Notes: a model not told the origin generated them from the letters alone. Numbered from the stretch's first letter, positions 1 to 13,951 are shown. The stretch: DNA of 64,000 nucleotides from Roseibium sediminicola (GCF_023156505.1 NZ_JALNMJ010000008.1:62001-126000), one strand, 5' to 3'. Numbers and translations are program-made.

Positions 1-1
1 C

Positions 2-1153
2 GCCAGCCTGCCGGCCGAGGCCGACCCGGGCTTCGACAGGTTCGTGCGCGGCTTCTGGCCCAAGGCGCAGGCTGCGGGTGTCTCGGCGCAGACCTACAAT
101 GCCGTTTTCACGGGGATGCAGCCGGATGACGACACGCTGCGGCTGATGAGCAAGCAGTCGGAATTTGTCAAACCGATCTGGGAATATCTCGACAGCGCCG
201 TCTCCGACACCCGTGTCGAGAAAGGCCGGGAAATGCTGCGCGAATACGGGGCTGTGCTGCAGCAGATCGAGGCCCGCTACGGTGTCGACCGGGAGGCGGT
301 GCTGGCCATCTGGGGCATGGAGACCAATTACGGCGGCTTCATGGGCAAGCACAACGTCATCCAGGCGCTGGCGACACTCGCCTATGCCGCGCCGCGCCGG
401 AAAAGCTTCTGGGAAAAGGAACTGGTGACCGCGCTCGGCGTCGTCCAGGCCGGCCATGTGCGTTTTCAGGACATGGAAGGCTCCTGGGCCGGTGCCATGG
501 GCCACACACAGTTCATGCCGTCCAGCTGGAAAGCCTATGCGGCGGATTATAACGGCGACGGCCGGCGCGACATCTGGACGTCCATTCCGGATGCGCTCGC
601 CTCGACTGCCAACTATTTGAACAAACACGGCTGGCAAACCGGCAAGACCTGGGGCTACGAGGTCAAATTGCCGGCCGGGTTCGACTATCATCTGGCCGAT
701 GGCGACAAGACACTGTCCCTGGGCGAGTGGGGCCGGTACGGTATCCGCCGGTCGAACGGCAAGGACTTCCCGCGCCCCTCTGACAATGCCATCCTGGTTC
801 TGCCGGCCGGCGCCAGCGGACCTGCTTTCCTGATGCTGAAGAATTTCTACGTGATCAAGCGGTACAACAATGCCACCGCTTATGCCCTCGCGGTCGGTCA
901 TCTCGCGGACCGTTTGATCGGTGGTGGCCCGCTCGAAGGCGACTGGTCACGCGAGCACCTGCCGCTCAGCCGCTCCGAGACGGCCGAAATGCAGGCGCTT
1001 TTGAACCGGCACGGTTTTTCGGTCGGCACCGCGGACGGCAAGATCGGCCCGGCGACCCGCCGGGGTATCCGCGCCTATCAGAAGTCCCGCGGCATGATCC
1101 CCGATGGCTATGCCTCCGTGGTTTTGCTGGCACGGCTGAAGCTGGACGGGTAA
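2..1153 (+). CDS. Lytic murein transglycosylase, MltB-like (5' end outside window)
   Basis: Periplasmic enzyme expected to cleave the MurNAc-GlcNAc bond of peptidoglycan with 1,6-anhydro product. The frame is open to the window edge, so the true start and signal peptide lie to the left; the GTG at 44 is only an internal codon. The transglycosylase family 3 domain fills roughly the first 290 residues, with the likely catalytic Glu in the motif AIWGMETNYGG (Glu codon 320-322) and a GHTQFMPSSW motif after it. The last ~60 residues form a PG_binding_1 domain (MQALLNRHGF, DGKIGPATRR). The next gene follows after 36 bases on the same strand. Confidence 0.9.
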   Translation, partial: ASLPAEADPGFDRFVRGFWPKAQAAGVSAQTYNAVFTGMQPDDDTLRLMSKQSEFVKPIWEYLDSAVSDTRVEKGREMLREYGAVLQQIEARYGVDREAVLAIWGMETNYGGFMGKHNVIQALATLAYAAPRRKSFWEKELVTALGVVQAGHVRFQDMEGSWAGAMGHTQFMPSSWKAYAADYNGDGRRDIWTSIPDALASTANYLNKHGWQTGKTWGYEVKLPAGFDYHLADGDKTLSLGEWGRYGIRRSNGKDFPRPSDNAILVLPAGASGPAFLMLKNFYVIKRYNNATAYALAVGHLADRLIGGGPLEGDWSREHLPLSRSETAEMQALLNRHGFSVGTADGKIGPATRRGIRAYQKSRGMIPDGYASVVLLARLKLDG

Positions 1154-1189
1154 GCTGACCTGGATACCGTTTTCGGTTGGGAGCTGTGA

Positions 1190-2464
1190 TTGCGCATCCA
1201 GAACAGACACACGGGTTTCCTGAGACCGGCGCTCTGGCGTTTGGCGCTCTCGGCGCTCCTGTGCCTCGCGCTGCTGTCTGAAGCAGCTGAGGAAAGTCTG
1301 GCGCAAACGGTTCCCGGCAAGGAAATCGTTGTTGCCCAGAACGGTCCGTTTCGCGGCTTCAACCCGTTTGCTCCCTTGCAACGGCTGTTCGGCGGTGGTG
1401 AGCGTCGCAATCCGAAACAACAGCAAACCCAACAACGCCCCCGGGTGAGCCGGCCGGCCGGCGCACCGCCCAAGTTCGAAAGCGTTCCAAAGGATCCCAA
1501 TGCCGGATTGATCGTTGTTGTCGGCGACCGTATGGCGCGCGGCGTTGCCGACGGTCTGAAATTCATGCTGTCGGAAAAGCCGCAGATCCGGGTCGAGCCC
1601 ATCACCGACGACAAGGCCGGCTTCACCGGTGAAACGACCGATTGGGCAACACAGGTCCTCTCCAAGATCCGGGGAGGCGATGTGAAGGCCGTTGTGGTGA
1701 TGATCGGGCAGAACGATCTGAGCAAGACATTTCCGGGCGAGCCACCGGTAGAGTTCATGACCGAGGATTGGCTGAACACCTATCGTGACAAGGTCGCGGC
1801 GCTGGTGCGCGTTGTCCGTCAGGAGAAAAAACCGCTGGTATGGGCGGGACTGCCGCCGACCAACAATGAGCTGGTCAACGCCGATTTCACCCAGCTGAAT
1901 TCGATCTTTCAAGGCGTTTCGGAAGACCGGCGCGTGCGCTATGTCGATATCTGGGACATCTTTCTGGCCGAGGACGGCACCTACTCGTCCTTCGGGCCGG
2001 ATGTCGACGGCAAGAATGCCCGGCTCCGAACCAACGATCGCATCGGGTTTACCTGGGCGGGCTATCGCAAGGTCGCGTTTTTCGTTGAGCGCGAGCTGCT
2101 ACGCCTGCTCGGCGGCTATGGCGGGCTGGCCTTCGAAGGCGTTGAGGACGATCCCAATTTCATCGTGTTGACGGGACGGACGACATCGCCCGAAGCGCTG
2201 CTTCTCGGCGGCGAGGAGGACGAGGCCATGGACCCGAACAGCCGTGCCTATCGTTTCTTCGTCAATGGCGAGCCGCTGCAGCCGATGCGCGGGCGCGTCG
2301 ACAACCCGCGCCTGCAGGTGGCGGAACAGGCCCCGGCGCTGGACGCGGAAACCGGCGAGCCCCGCGCACCGTCCTTGAGGGACCTCCGCGGCCCTTTGTC
2401 CGCGGCGCCGTCGACAAATGGATCTTCTCGGGTCTCCGTGACGCTGCAGCCGCCGGGGGAGTGA
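1190..2464 (+). CDS. DUF459 SGNH/GDSL-like secreted protein, nucleophile apparently absent
   Basis: A 424-residue protein with an N-terminal signal/anchor (hydrophobic stretch around residues 14-30), a Pro/Gln-rich linker and a central SGNH-hydrolase-like domain. Start is TTG at 1190, chosen because GGGAG lies 7 bases upstream and the signal peptide begins there. Block I, usually GDS, reads VVVGDRMARG, so the Ser nucleophile position is Arg. Block III is recognisable as MIGQNDLS. No DxxH block is evident near RIGFTWAGYR. DUF459 proteins occur next to lytic transglycosylases in many alphaproteobacteria, which suggests a cell-envelope role. Catalysis looks doubtful. Substrate is unknown. Confidence 0.8.
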   Translation: MRIQNRHTGFLRPALWRLALSALLCLALLSEAAEESLAQTVPGKEIVVAQNGPFRGFNPFAPLQRLFGGGERRNPKQQQTQQRPRVSRPAGAPPKFESVPKDPNAGLIVVVGDRMARGVADGLKFMLSEKPQIRVEPITDDKAGFTGETTDWATQVLSKIRGGDVKAVVVMIGQNDLSKTFPGEPPVEFMTEDWLNTYRDKVAALVRVVRQEKKPLVWAGLPPTNNELVNADFTQLNSIFQGVSEDRRVRYVDIWDIFLAEDGTYSSFGPDVDGKNARLRTNDRIGFTWAGYRKVAFFVERELLRLLGGYGGLAFEGVEDDPNFIVLTGRTTSPEALLLGGEEDEAMDPNSRAYRFFVNGEPLQPMRGRVDNPRLQVAEQAPALDAETGEPRAPSLRDLRGPLSAAPSTNGSSRVSVTLQPPGE

Positions 2465-2486
2465 TGCTTCAAGTCGCCAGTATGAA

Positions 2487-2519
2487 AAAAGCCCGCTGGG
2501 TTTGACCAAGCGGGCTTTT
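2487..2519. terminator. Bidirectional terminator between DUF459 gene and gltD
   Basis: Inverted repeat AAAAGCCCGCT (2487-2497) and AGCGGGCTTTT (2509-2519) with an 11-base loop. A-tract on the left and T-tract on the right make it work for both converging genes. Confidence 0.85.
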
Positions 2520-2539
2520 GTATTTTGGCTGCTGCCGGC

Positions 2540-3970
2540 TTACCTCGGCAAGTCCGTTTCGCCGGTCAGATAGAGATCGACGGCGCGGGCGGCCTGGCGG
2601 CCTTCGCGGATGGCCCAGACGACCAGGGACTGGCCCTTGCGCACGTCGCCGGCGGCAAAGACCTTGTCGATGGATGTCTTGTAGTCCTCGGTATTGGCCT
2701 TGACGTTGGTGCGGCCGTCGAGCTCCAGGGCTTCGCCGGCTTCGGCGATATAGGTGTCCAGCAGCGGACCGGAGAAACCGATTGCCGCCAGCACCAGATC
2801 GGCGCGCAGGATGAATTCCGTGCCTTCGATCGGACGGCGTTTCTCGTCAACCCGGGCGCATTTGACGCCGGTAACCCTGCCGTCCTCACCAACAAGCGCG
2901 AGGGTTGCGGCGGAGAATTCGCGCTCGGCGCCTTCGGCCTGGCTGGAAGAGGTGCGGAACTTGGTCGGCCAGTAGGGCCAGACCGTCATCTTGTCTTCCT
3001 TCAGCGGCGGGATCGGGCGGATGTCGAGCTGTGTGACCGACAGGGCGCCCTGGCGGAACGCGGTGCCGACACAGTCGGAGGCGGTGTCGCCGCCGCCGAT
3101 GACGACGACATGCTTGCCGCCAGCCCAGATCGGAGCCTCGTCACCATCGGGCTCGCCACCGACCCGGCGGTTCTGCTGGACCAGATACGGCATTGCCCAA
3201 TGGCAGCCCTCCAGTTCCATGCCGGAGACGCCCGGATCGCGCGGACGCTCGGCGCCAGCACACAGGATCACCGCGTCGTGGCGCGCCGTCAGTTCTTCCA
3301 TGCTGACGGTGACACCGACATTGACGCCGTAATGGAAGGTTACGCCTTCAGCTTCCATCTGTTGCACGCGGCGGTCGATGTAGTGCTTTTCCATCTTGAA
3401 GTCGGGAATGCCGTAGCGCAACAGGCCGCCGGCCTTGGGCTCGCGCTCGTAGACATGGACCGTGTGGCCGGCACGGGCCAGCTGCTGGGCGGCCGCCATG
3501 CCAGCCGGGCCGGAACCGATGATGGCAACGGCCTTGCCGGTCTTGGTGGCGGAGGGTTCCGGAACGATCCAGCCGTTCTCGAAGCCCTTGTCGGCAATCG
3601 CCTGTTCAACGCTCTTGATGTTGACCGGAACGTCTTCCAGGTTGAGCGTGCAGGCCTCCTCGCAGGGCGCCGGACAGATGCGGCCGGTGAATTCCGGGAA
3701 GTTGTTGGTGGAATGCAGGTTGCGGAGCGCGATGTCCCAGTCGCCCTGATAGACCAGATCGTTCCAGTCGGGGATCTGGTTGTTGACCGGGCAGCCGTCC
3801 GGGCCATGACAGAACGGGATGCCGCAATCCATGCAGCGCGCCGCCTGGTTGGTGACTTCCTGGTCGTTCAGCGGAATGGTGAATTCGCGGAAATGGCGAA
3901 TGCGGTCGGAGGCAGGCTGATACTTTTGTTCCTGCCGGTCGATTTCCAGAAATCCGGTTACCTTACCCAA
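2540..3970 (-). CDS. gltD: Glutamate synthase (NADPH) small subunit
   Basis: Beta subunit of GOGAT: takes electrons from NADPH through FAD and Fe-S clusters to the large subunit for making glutamate from glutamine and 2-oxoglutarate. The 476-residue length is normal. N-terminal Cys clusters C46, C49, C54, C60 and C99, C103, C107 are the 4Fe-4S ligands. A first Rossmann motif ([12 protein letters not shown], about residue 150) binds FAD and a second ([12 protein letters not shown], about 290) binds NADPH. The start is TTG at 3970, supported by GAGGAGG six bases upstream. It follows gltB on the same strand after 83 bases and is very probably co-transcribed. Confidence 0.97.
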   Translation of the reverse strand: MGKVTGFLEIDRQEQKYQPASDRIRHFREFTIPLNDQEVTNQAARCMDCGIPFCHGPDGCPVNNQIPDWNDLVYQGDWDIALRNLHSTNNFPEFTGRICPAPCEEACTLNLEDVPVNIKSVEQAIADKGFENGWIVPEPSATKTGKAVAIIGSGPAGMAAAQQLARAGHTVHVYEREPKAGGLLRYGIPDFKMEKHYIDRRVQQMEAEGVTFHYGVNVGVTVSMEELTARHDAVILCAGAERPRDPGVSGMELEGCHWAMPYLVQQNRRVGGEPDGDEAPIWAGGKHVVVIGGGDTASDCVGTAFRQGALSVTQLDIRPIPPLKEDKMTVWPYWPTKFRTSSSQAEGAEREFSAATLALVGEDGRVTGVKCARVDEKRRPIEGTEFILRADLVLAAIGFSGPLLDTYIAEAGEALELDGRTNVKANTEDYKTSIDKVFAAGDVRKGQSLVVWAIREGRQAARAVDLYLTGETDLPR

Positions 3971-4053
3971 GGCGACCTCCTCAAACTAATCTGTCCACAA
4001 GGTGGCTCGATCGGCCGCCACGCGGCCGAGAGCCCTGTTGTTCAAGTGCCGGG

Positions 4054-8733
<4,680 letters not shown>

Positions 8734-9388
8734 AACATCCTCCCCGGCTTGCATGGCTGTGCTGGTCGTCAGCTCTCGTCTCGTCATGTGCGCCCTCACT
8801 GTTAACCCCAGTGTCGCCGTGGCTTGAAGCGTCCGGTTCCGTTCGGGTCGCATCCCATCAAGAATGCGGCTCGGCGAACCCTGGCTCAATATGCCCCGGC
8901 TCTGTTGTTGTATTAACCGCAGCGGTCCGTCAAAACAAACCGCCGCATTGACGCAGCGGTCACTCCGCTGCCGAAACGTCCCGTTTCGCTTCCACGCGGA
9001 TCCTCCCTGGATCCGCCGATCGGTCAGCCCGTCTACCACGTCCGCCCTGGCTGTTGCCCTGGCGCCCTCCAGTAATTGGGACAGTATCCCTGTCCTATTC
9101 CGGGCGGCGCGAACATGACAGATTTCGCCGACAGGAGCAAGAGTGTTTCTGTCCTTGGGTATTATAAATGTTTCGCACAAAAAGTTCCATTCGTCCGGAT
9201 TGGTCATTTCCGCCGGTTTTTGGGTAAGAATCTTTCGTTTGTTAATCTTTGCACGGGCTGCTCGCAAAACAGTCACAGCCGTTTGATTTCCTATTTATCG
9301 GCAATATGCTCACTTTCGGGCTGAGCCGCGCACATTGCGATGTGCGATGGCCGAGAGATGACATCAGACTCGACCAGAGGAGAACGAG
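8734..9388. other. Divergent intergenic region gltB / bufA (655 bases)
   Basis: No convincing gene on either strand. It must hold the promoters for gltB (leftward) and the buf operon (rightward). The gltB frame continues upstream to about 9276 but with atypical composition and no ribosome site. A perfect 7-bp stem CGCACAT/ATGTGCG with a 4-base loop lies at 9329-9346, about 45 bases before the bufA start. No certain promoter consensus was found. Confidence 0.5.
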
Positions 9389-9688
9389 ATGAAGCATAAG
9401 GCCATGTCCGCAGCAATCGTCGCCGGCGCGGTGGCAACGGCTGTCGCCGGGTTGTCGACCACGGCACCGGCTCAGGCGCAAGCCAAGGAAAAGTGCTATG
9501 GCGTGTCGCTGAAAGGCAAGAACGACTGCCAGGCAGGACCGGGTACCACCTGTGCCGGTACCTCGACCATAGACTATCAGGGCAACGCCTGGACCCTGGT
9601 GCCAAAAGGCACCTGCACCACGATGGAACTGCCGGATGGGCGTACCGGTTCCTTGACCGCGCTTGACCGGGACCTGCCGAAAGCCTGA
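9389..9688 (+). CDS. bufA: Bufferin-type RiPP precursor (DUF2282, BufA1 family)
   Basis: A 99-residue precursor with a Sec-type signal peptide (hydrophobic about 8-22, AxA-like end near residues 28-32). The core has four cysteines, C36, C47, C55 and C76, in the pattern [30 protein letters not shown]. This is the DUF2282 signature of bufferin 1, in which the MNIO enzyme BufB with BufC converts core cysteines to thiooxazole-type rings and the exported product binds copper (family knowledge). ATG is preceded by GAGGAG. bufB, bufC and a DoxX gene follow. A terminator-like hairpin separates it from bufB. Family call firm; chemistry inferred. Confidence 0.92.
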   Translation: MKHKAMSAAIVAGAVATAVAGLSTTAPAQAQAKEKCYGVSLKGKNDCQAGPGTTCAGTSTIDYQGNAWTLVPKGTCTTMELPDGRTGSLTALDRDLPKA

Positions 9689-9727
9689 GGCGCGGACCTC
9701 CGCCCGAAAAGTCACTTGATATTTCAG

Positions 9728-9754
9728 GCAGGCGGACCCGAACCGCCTGCTTTT
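9728..9754 (+). terminator. Intra-operon hairpin between bufA and bufB (partial terminator)
   Basis: Stem GCAGGCGG (9728-9735) / CCGCCTGC (9743-9750), 7-base loop, then TTTT. The short T-tract suggests incomplete termination, giving more precursor mRNA than maturase mRNA. The hairpin may also protect the 3' end of the bufA message. Confidence 0.7.
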
Positions 9755-9790
9755 CCTGTTACAGGGGTGAAGGACAGCCCGGAAACAGCC

Positions 9791-10687
9791 ATGAGTGCCC
9801 AAACCAATCCAGACAATCCGCCACGGGCGCCGACGGACATTCCGGCGCGCGCCGGGGCGGGACTGAAGCCCGAGCATGTCGCCGAGATCCTGAGCACCAA
9901 TGCGCCGATCGCGTTTTTCGAGGTGCATGCCGAAAACTACATGGGGGCAGGCGGGGCTCCGCATCACCGGTTGGAAGCGATCCGGCGTGACTATCCCGTC
10001 TCCCTGCATGGTGTCGGCCTGTCAATCGGCGGCGAACAGTCGCTCGACAGGGTGCATTTGCAACGCCTGGCCGACCTGAACCGGCGCTATGAACCGGGGC
10101 TCTTTTCAGAACACCTGGCGTGGTCGACCCACGACACGACCTATTTCAACGATCTCCTGCCTGTCCCCTATGACGCTGCGACGCTCGGCCGCGTCTGCGA
10201 TCACATCGACGAGGTTCAGGAGGTTGTCGGCCGGCGCATGTTGCTGGAAAACCCGTCGACCTATGTCGCCTTTGCGCAGAGCACGATGAGCGAGCTGGAT
10301 TTCTTGAGCGAAATCACCCGGCGGACCGGTTGCGGGCTGCTGCTTGACGTCAACAATGTCTATGTCTCCTGCACCAATCATATGCGTTCCGCTGAAGACT
10401 ATCTGGCCGGATTTCCGATGGAGGCCGTCGGCGAGATCCATCTGGGCGGTCATGCGCCCGATGTCGATGATACGGGGCGGCCGCTTCTGATCGATGCGCA
10501 TGACCGGGCCGTCGACAACGCCGTCTGGGCTCTTTACGAACGGCTGATCCTCGCTCATGGTCCGTTGCCGACCCTGGTGGAATGGGACAGCGACATTCCC
10601 GCCTGGCCAGTGCTGTTGGCCGAGGCGCAGGCGGCCGATAATATTCTGGCCCGCGTTCACCCATCCGGCATCAGGCATGCAGGCTGA
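9791..10687 (+). CDS. bufB: MNIO-family (DUF692) bufferin maturase
   Basis: 298 residues, multinuclear non-heme iron-dependent oxidase with a TIM-barrel fold. It is expected to oxidise cysteines of the adjacent BufA core. Conserved motifs with metal-binding His/Glu/Asp are present: [56 protein letters not shown] and [14 protein letters not shown] 9791 gives the usual family length; a GTG at 9767 with AGGG upstream is an alternative. The 3' end overlaps bufC by 11 bases, so the two are translationally coupled. Confidence 0.92.
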   Translation: MSAQTNPDNPPRAPTDIPARAGAGLKPEHVAEILSTNAPIAFFEVHAENYMGAGGAPHHRLEAIRRDYPVSLHGVGLSIGGEQSLDRVHLQRLADLNRRYEPGLFSEHLAWSTHDTTYFNDLLPVPYDAATLGRVCDHIDEVQEVVGRRMLLENPSTYVAFAQSTMSELDFLSEITRRTGCGLLLDVNNVYVSCTNHMRSAEDYLAGFPMEAVGEIHLGGHAPDVDDTGRPLLIDAHDRAVDNAVWALYERLILAHGPLPTLVEWDSDIPAWPVLLAEAQAADNILARVHPSGIRHAG

Positions 10688-11480
10688 CATGGCTTCCAAC
10701 CCTTTTTCCGACACTGTTGACGGGAATGCGTTCGGCGCGGCGCTGCTGGATCCGGAGCGGCCGGCCCCGGCCGGTCTCGTTGGGCCGGACGGAAAGCACG
10801 CGCCGAAGCGGTTCAACGTTTACCGCAACAATGTGATCGTCAGCCTGAGAGACGCGCTTGCCGACAGTTTTCCGGCGATCAAGACGCTCCTTGGCGAGGA
10901 CTATTTCAACGCGCTGGCGCGGGCGTTCGTCCTGGCGCATCCTCCGACCTCACCGGTTCTGATCTGGTATGGCGGCAAATTTCCCGATTTCGTCGAGGCG
11001 TTTCCGCCTTTGGCCGCCTATCCTTATCTCGCCGATGTCGCGCGGGTGGAGTGGGCCTGGCTGCAGGCCTATCACGCTGCGGACGCCAAGCCACTGGATC
11101 CGGCCGAGCTGGGCGCGCTGCCGCCGGACGCCATCGGCGGCGCGTGCTTTGCCAAACATCCGGCGGCATGGGTCTTGTCATCGGACTGGCCCGTTTGGGA
11201 TCTTCTGCGCGTCAACCGGTTTGAACCGGGCACGGATATCGTGATTGATCTCGCGACACCGCAATCTGTTCTGGTGTCGCGTCCCGAACTCGATGTGGAG
11301 CTCATGATGCTTCGGCCCGGAGCCGATGTGTTCCTGCAGGCGTTGTTCAACGGGGAAACCCTGGGGGAAGCGGCTTTCCATGCGCAGCAACACAGTGCAG
11401 ACTTTTCGCTGTCCGACAGTCTTTCGGATTGTCTTTCCAACGGCGTATTTGAACAGCTAATTGTAAACCAGACAGACTGA
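10677..11480 (+). CDS. bufC: BufC-type partner protein (DUF2063)
   Basis: 267 residues. The N-terminal ~100 residues are the DUF2063 domain ([52 protein letters not shown]). The rest resembles the RiPP-recognition/partner half of HvfC/BufC proteins that present the precursor to the MNIO enzyme. Often annotated as a putative DNA-binding protein, but the operon context argues for peptide maturation. ATG 10677 overlaps the end of bufB; ATG 10689 is also possible. Confidence 0.88.
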   Translation: MQADMASNPFSDTVDGNAFGAALLDPERPAPAGLVGPDGKHAPKRFNVYRNNVIVSLRDALADSFPAIKTLLGEDYFNALARAFVLAHPPTSPVLIWYGGKFPDFVEAFPPLAAYPYLADVARVEWAWLQAYHAADAKPLDPAELGALPPDAIGGACFAKHPAAWVLSSDWPVWDLLRVNRFEPGTDIVIDLATPQSVLVSRPELDVELMMLRPGADVFLQALFNGETLGEAAFHAQQHSADFSLSDSLSDCLSNGVFEQLIVNQTD

Positions 11481-11517
11481 ACCCGGCGAGACAGAAAACC
11501 GGGAAAGGGGATAAGAG

Positions 11518-12105
11518 ATGGGTGCTTTGATCGGATTTTTCGTACGCCTGTACACAATGGTTTTCGGGGCCCTGGAGCGGCTGACCAACGGCTGGCTTCT
11601 CGGTCTTGCCGCCCGGTTCATATTTGCCGCCGTCCTGCTGCAGTTTTTCTGGAATTCGGCGCTGACCAAAATCGGCGGCAATATCATGAACATCTTCACG
11701 CCGACGGCCGGTGCCTATGCGCAGATGCTGCCCAAACTGATGGAGCAGGTCAGCTACGACACCAGCCAGATCGCCTTCTTTCCCTACGGGCTTATGGTTC
11801 TCCTGGGAACCTGGGGGGAGTTCATCCTGCCCGTTCTCGTGGTGGTCGGCCTGTTCACGCGGTTTGCCAGCCTCGGCATGATCGTCTTCATCTGCGTGAT
11901 GACCTATGTCGACATTTATGGCCACGGCGCGGATGCCAAGACGATCGGTGCGCTGTTCGACGGCGAGCCTTACGCGATCATCGCCGATGACCGCCTGTTG
12001 TGGATCTTCCTGCTGCTGGTGCCGACCCTGAAAGGCCCGGGCGTCGTCTCGCTCGACTGGCTGCTCGGCCGGTCCTACCGACGCCGGGAAATGTATTACG
12101 ACTAA
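11518..12105 (+). CDS. DoxX family membrane protein of the buf operon
   Basis: 195 residues with about four membrane helices (roughly 25-50, 75-100, 105-125, 150-170). DoxX-family proteins are frequent last genes of bufferin operons (BufD position); their biochemical role is not established, with proposals around quinone or redox homeostasis. Start ATG has AAAGGGG 8 bases upstream. It lies 37 bases after bufC on the same strand with no terminator in between. Confidence 0.88.
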   Translation: MGALIGFFVRLYTMVFGALERLTNGWLLGLAARFIFAAVLLQFFWNSALTKIGGNIMNIFTPTAGAYAQMLPKLMEQVSYDTSQIAFFPYGLMVLLGTWGEFILPVLVVVGLFTRFASLGMIVFICVMTYVDIYGHGADAKTIGALFDGEPYAIIADDRLLWIFLLLVPTLKGPGVVSLDWLLGRSYRRREMYYD

Positions 12106-12147
12106 ATTCGGGTTGCCGGGTTTCGCGCCAACTGCTTAAACCGGATC

Positions 12148-13206
12148 ATGAATTTTGCCAGTGACAACTGGGCGGGTGCGGCTCCGGCGGTGATGTCGGC
12201 GCTGACCCGCCATAATACCGGCTTTTCGCCGGCCTATGGCACGGATCCGCTGACCGCGGCCGTCGCCGAGACCTTCAACGAGATCTTCGAACGCGAGGTG
12301 ACCGTCTATTTCGTGGCGACCGGCACGGCGGCGAATGCGCTGTCGCTGGCGGCCTACGCGAAGCCGGGCGGTGCCATCTTCTGCCACCGCGATTCGCACA
12401 TCCAGGTGGATGAATGCAATTGCCCGGAATTCATGACGGCCGGCGGCAAGCTGGTGAGCGTTGCCGGCGCCAACGGCAAAATCACGCCGGACGGCCTCAC
12501 AAAGGCCATGGCGGCTTTTCCGGACGGTGTTGTCCATCACGGTCAGGTGGCGACGGTCTCGATCAGCCAGGCAACGGAAAGCGGCACCGTCTATTCGCTC
12601 GACGAAATTGCGGCCCTCAAGGAAGTCTGCACGGCCCGCTCCGTGCCGCTGCACATGGACGGCGCCCGTTTCGCCAATGCTCTGGCGACGCTCGGCTGTA
12701 CGCCGGCCGAAATGACCTGGAAATCCGGTGTCGACGTGCTCTCCTTCGGCGCGACCAAAAACGGCTGCTGGTGCGCCGAAGCGGTGGTGTTTTTCGATCC
12801 GGAAGCGGCCAGGGGCTTCGAGTATTTCCGAAAACGCGGCGGGCACCTCTTCTCAAAAAGCCGGTTCGTCGCCGCCCAGCTCGAAGGCTATTTCGAGGAC
12901 GGCAACTGGCTTGAAACAGCGACCCATGCCAACGGCATGGCGACCCGGCTTGCCGAGGGTATCCGCGAAGCTGGCGGCCGGACGGCCTGGCCGGTCGAAG
13001 CCAATGAGCTGTTTCCGATCCTGAAACGCAGCCAGTTCAATGCCCTGCAGGCCGCCGGCGCGATGATTTATGAATGGCCGGCCAAGGATCTGGAACCGGA
13101 TCACGCCCCCGCCGAGGACGAAGTCTGCTTCCGCATGGTCTGCAGCTTCGCCACACCGGATCAGGATGTCGATGCGTTCCTGAAGGTGCTCGCCGGGACG
13201 GTTTGA
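12148..13206 (+). CDS. ltaE: Low-specificity L-threonine aldolase family enzyme
   Basis: PLP-dependent fold-type I enzyme, 352 residues, expected to cleave L-threonine/allo-threonine to glycine and acetaldehyde. The N-terminal FASDNWAGA motif is typical, HRDSHIQVDE and HMDGARFANAL line the active site, and Lys in LSFGATKNG is the PLP-binding residue (about 208). It starts 42 bases after the DoxX gene but has no known link to bufferin. No clear terminator separates them, so read-through is possible. Confidence 0.93.
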   Translation: MNFASDNWAGAAPAVMSALTRHNTGFSPAYGTDPLTAAVAETFNEIFEREVTVYFVATGTAANALSLAAYAKPGGAIFCHRDSHIQVDECNCPEFMTAGGKLVSVAGANGKITPDGLTKAMAAFPDGVVHHGQVATVSISQATESGTVYSLDEIAALKEVCTARSVPLHMDGARFANALATLGCTPAEMTWKSGVDVLSFGATKNGCWCAEAVVFFDPEAARGFEYFRKRGGHLFSKSRFVAAQLEGYFEDGNWLETATHANGMATRLAEGIREAGGRTAWPVEANELFPILKRSQFNALQAAGAMIYEWPAKDLEPDHAPAEDEVCFRMVCSFATPDQDVDAFLKVLAGTV

Positions 13207-13243
13207 ATTTCCATATTGATACGGGAATTACGTCATCCCCGGT

Positions 13244-13359
13244 GTCATCCCGGACGGAGCGCAGTGTAGACCGGGACCCACTCGCTGACCCGCTTATATA
13301 AGCATCGGCGCTCTGGAACCGAGTAGGCCCCGGATCTCCCTTCGGTCGTCCGGGGTGAC
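13244..13359. repeat. Palindromic dispersed intergenic repeat, type 1
   Basis: Ends are inverted copies: GTCATCCCGGACGGAGCGCA at the left and, on the other strand, GTCACCCCGGACGACCGAAG at the right, followed inward by GACCGGGACC / GATCCGGGGCC. Such 100-120-bp palindromic repeats are common in rhizobial genomes. It lies between convergent ltaE and the small heat-shock gene. Confidence 0.75.
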
Positions 13360-13478
13360 ACTTCTGTTCGTTGCACCGTCTATGGATGTCCAATCGGTGC
13401 GCAGCAAGCCAACATCAAAAGGGCGCCTGGTTGCCCAGGCACCCTGTAGTCGTCAACCGCAGTCGCGGTGTTCGGCGT

Positions 13479-13925
13479 TTAGTGCGCCGTCGTTTCGATC
13501 TGTTTGGTGCCGCCGCTGGTGATTTCGATCTTCCGCGGTTTCATGGCTTCCGGGATTTCCCGGACGAGATCGACATGAAGCAGGCCGTTTTCAAGGCTCG
13601 CGCCTTCCACACGGACATGTTCGGCGATCTGGAAGCGGCGTTCGAAGGTGCGCGCGGCGATGCCGCGGTACAGAACCTCGCGGCCGGCATCTTCTTCAGC
13701 CTTCTCACCCTTGATGGTGAGCACGTGTTCCTTGGCTTCTACGCTCAGCTCGTCATCGGTGAAACCGGCAACGGCCATGGTGATGCGGTAGGCGTTTTCG
13801 CCCGTGCGCTCGATGTTGTAGGGGGGATAGCTCGGGGCTTCGCTGCCGGCGGAATCCAGCATCGAGAAAAGCCGGTCAAAACCGACGGTGGAGCGGTAAA
13901 GCGGAGAAAAGTCGAAGTGACGCAT
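13479..13925 (-). CDS. Small heat-shock protein, Hsp20/IbpA type
   Basis: 148-residue ATP-independent holdase. Alpha-crystallin domain spans about residues 37-130 (YNIERTGENAYRI, LTIKGEK, RGIAARTFERRFQI, ENGLLHVDLVREIPE). The N-terminal RSTVGFDRLF motif is typical of the alphaproteobacterial IbpA class. ATG follows GAGAGGAC. It stands alone between convergent and divergent neighbours, and its leader may be a ROSE-like RNA thermometer. Confidence 0.93.
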   Translation of the reverse strand: MRHFDFSPLYRSTVGFDRLFSMLDSAGSEAPSYPPYNIERTGENAYRITMAVAGFTDDELSVEAKEHVLTIKGEKAEEDAGREVLYRGIAARTFERRFQIAEHVRVEGASLENGLLHVDLVREIPEAMKPRKIEITSGGTKQIETTAH

Positions 13926-13951
13926 ATGTCTGTCCTCTCTTTGAGCAACTG
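13926..13951 (-). promoter_or_regulatory. Possible ROSE-like RNA thermometer in hsp20 leader (3' hairpin)
   Basis: Reading toward the gene, GTTGCTC, AAA, GAGAGGAC precede the start codon by about 5 bases. The TTGCTC segment can pair with the Shine-Dalgarno GAGAGG, leaving one G bulged, which resembles the UUGCU anti-SD of ROSE elements found before alphaproteobacterial Hsp20 genes. Upstream hairpins were not modelled. Confidence 0.4.

Noticed and set aside
8734..9276. N-terminal extension of gltB (181 codons)
   Set aside because: It would place a long unrelated segment before the self-processed Cys32; the ATG at 8733 has an excellent ribosome site and the expected propeptide length.
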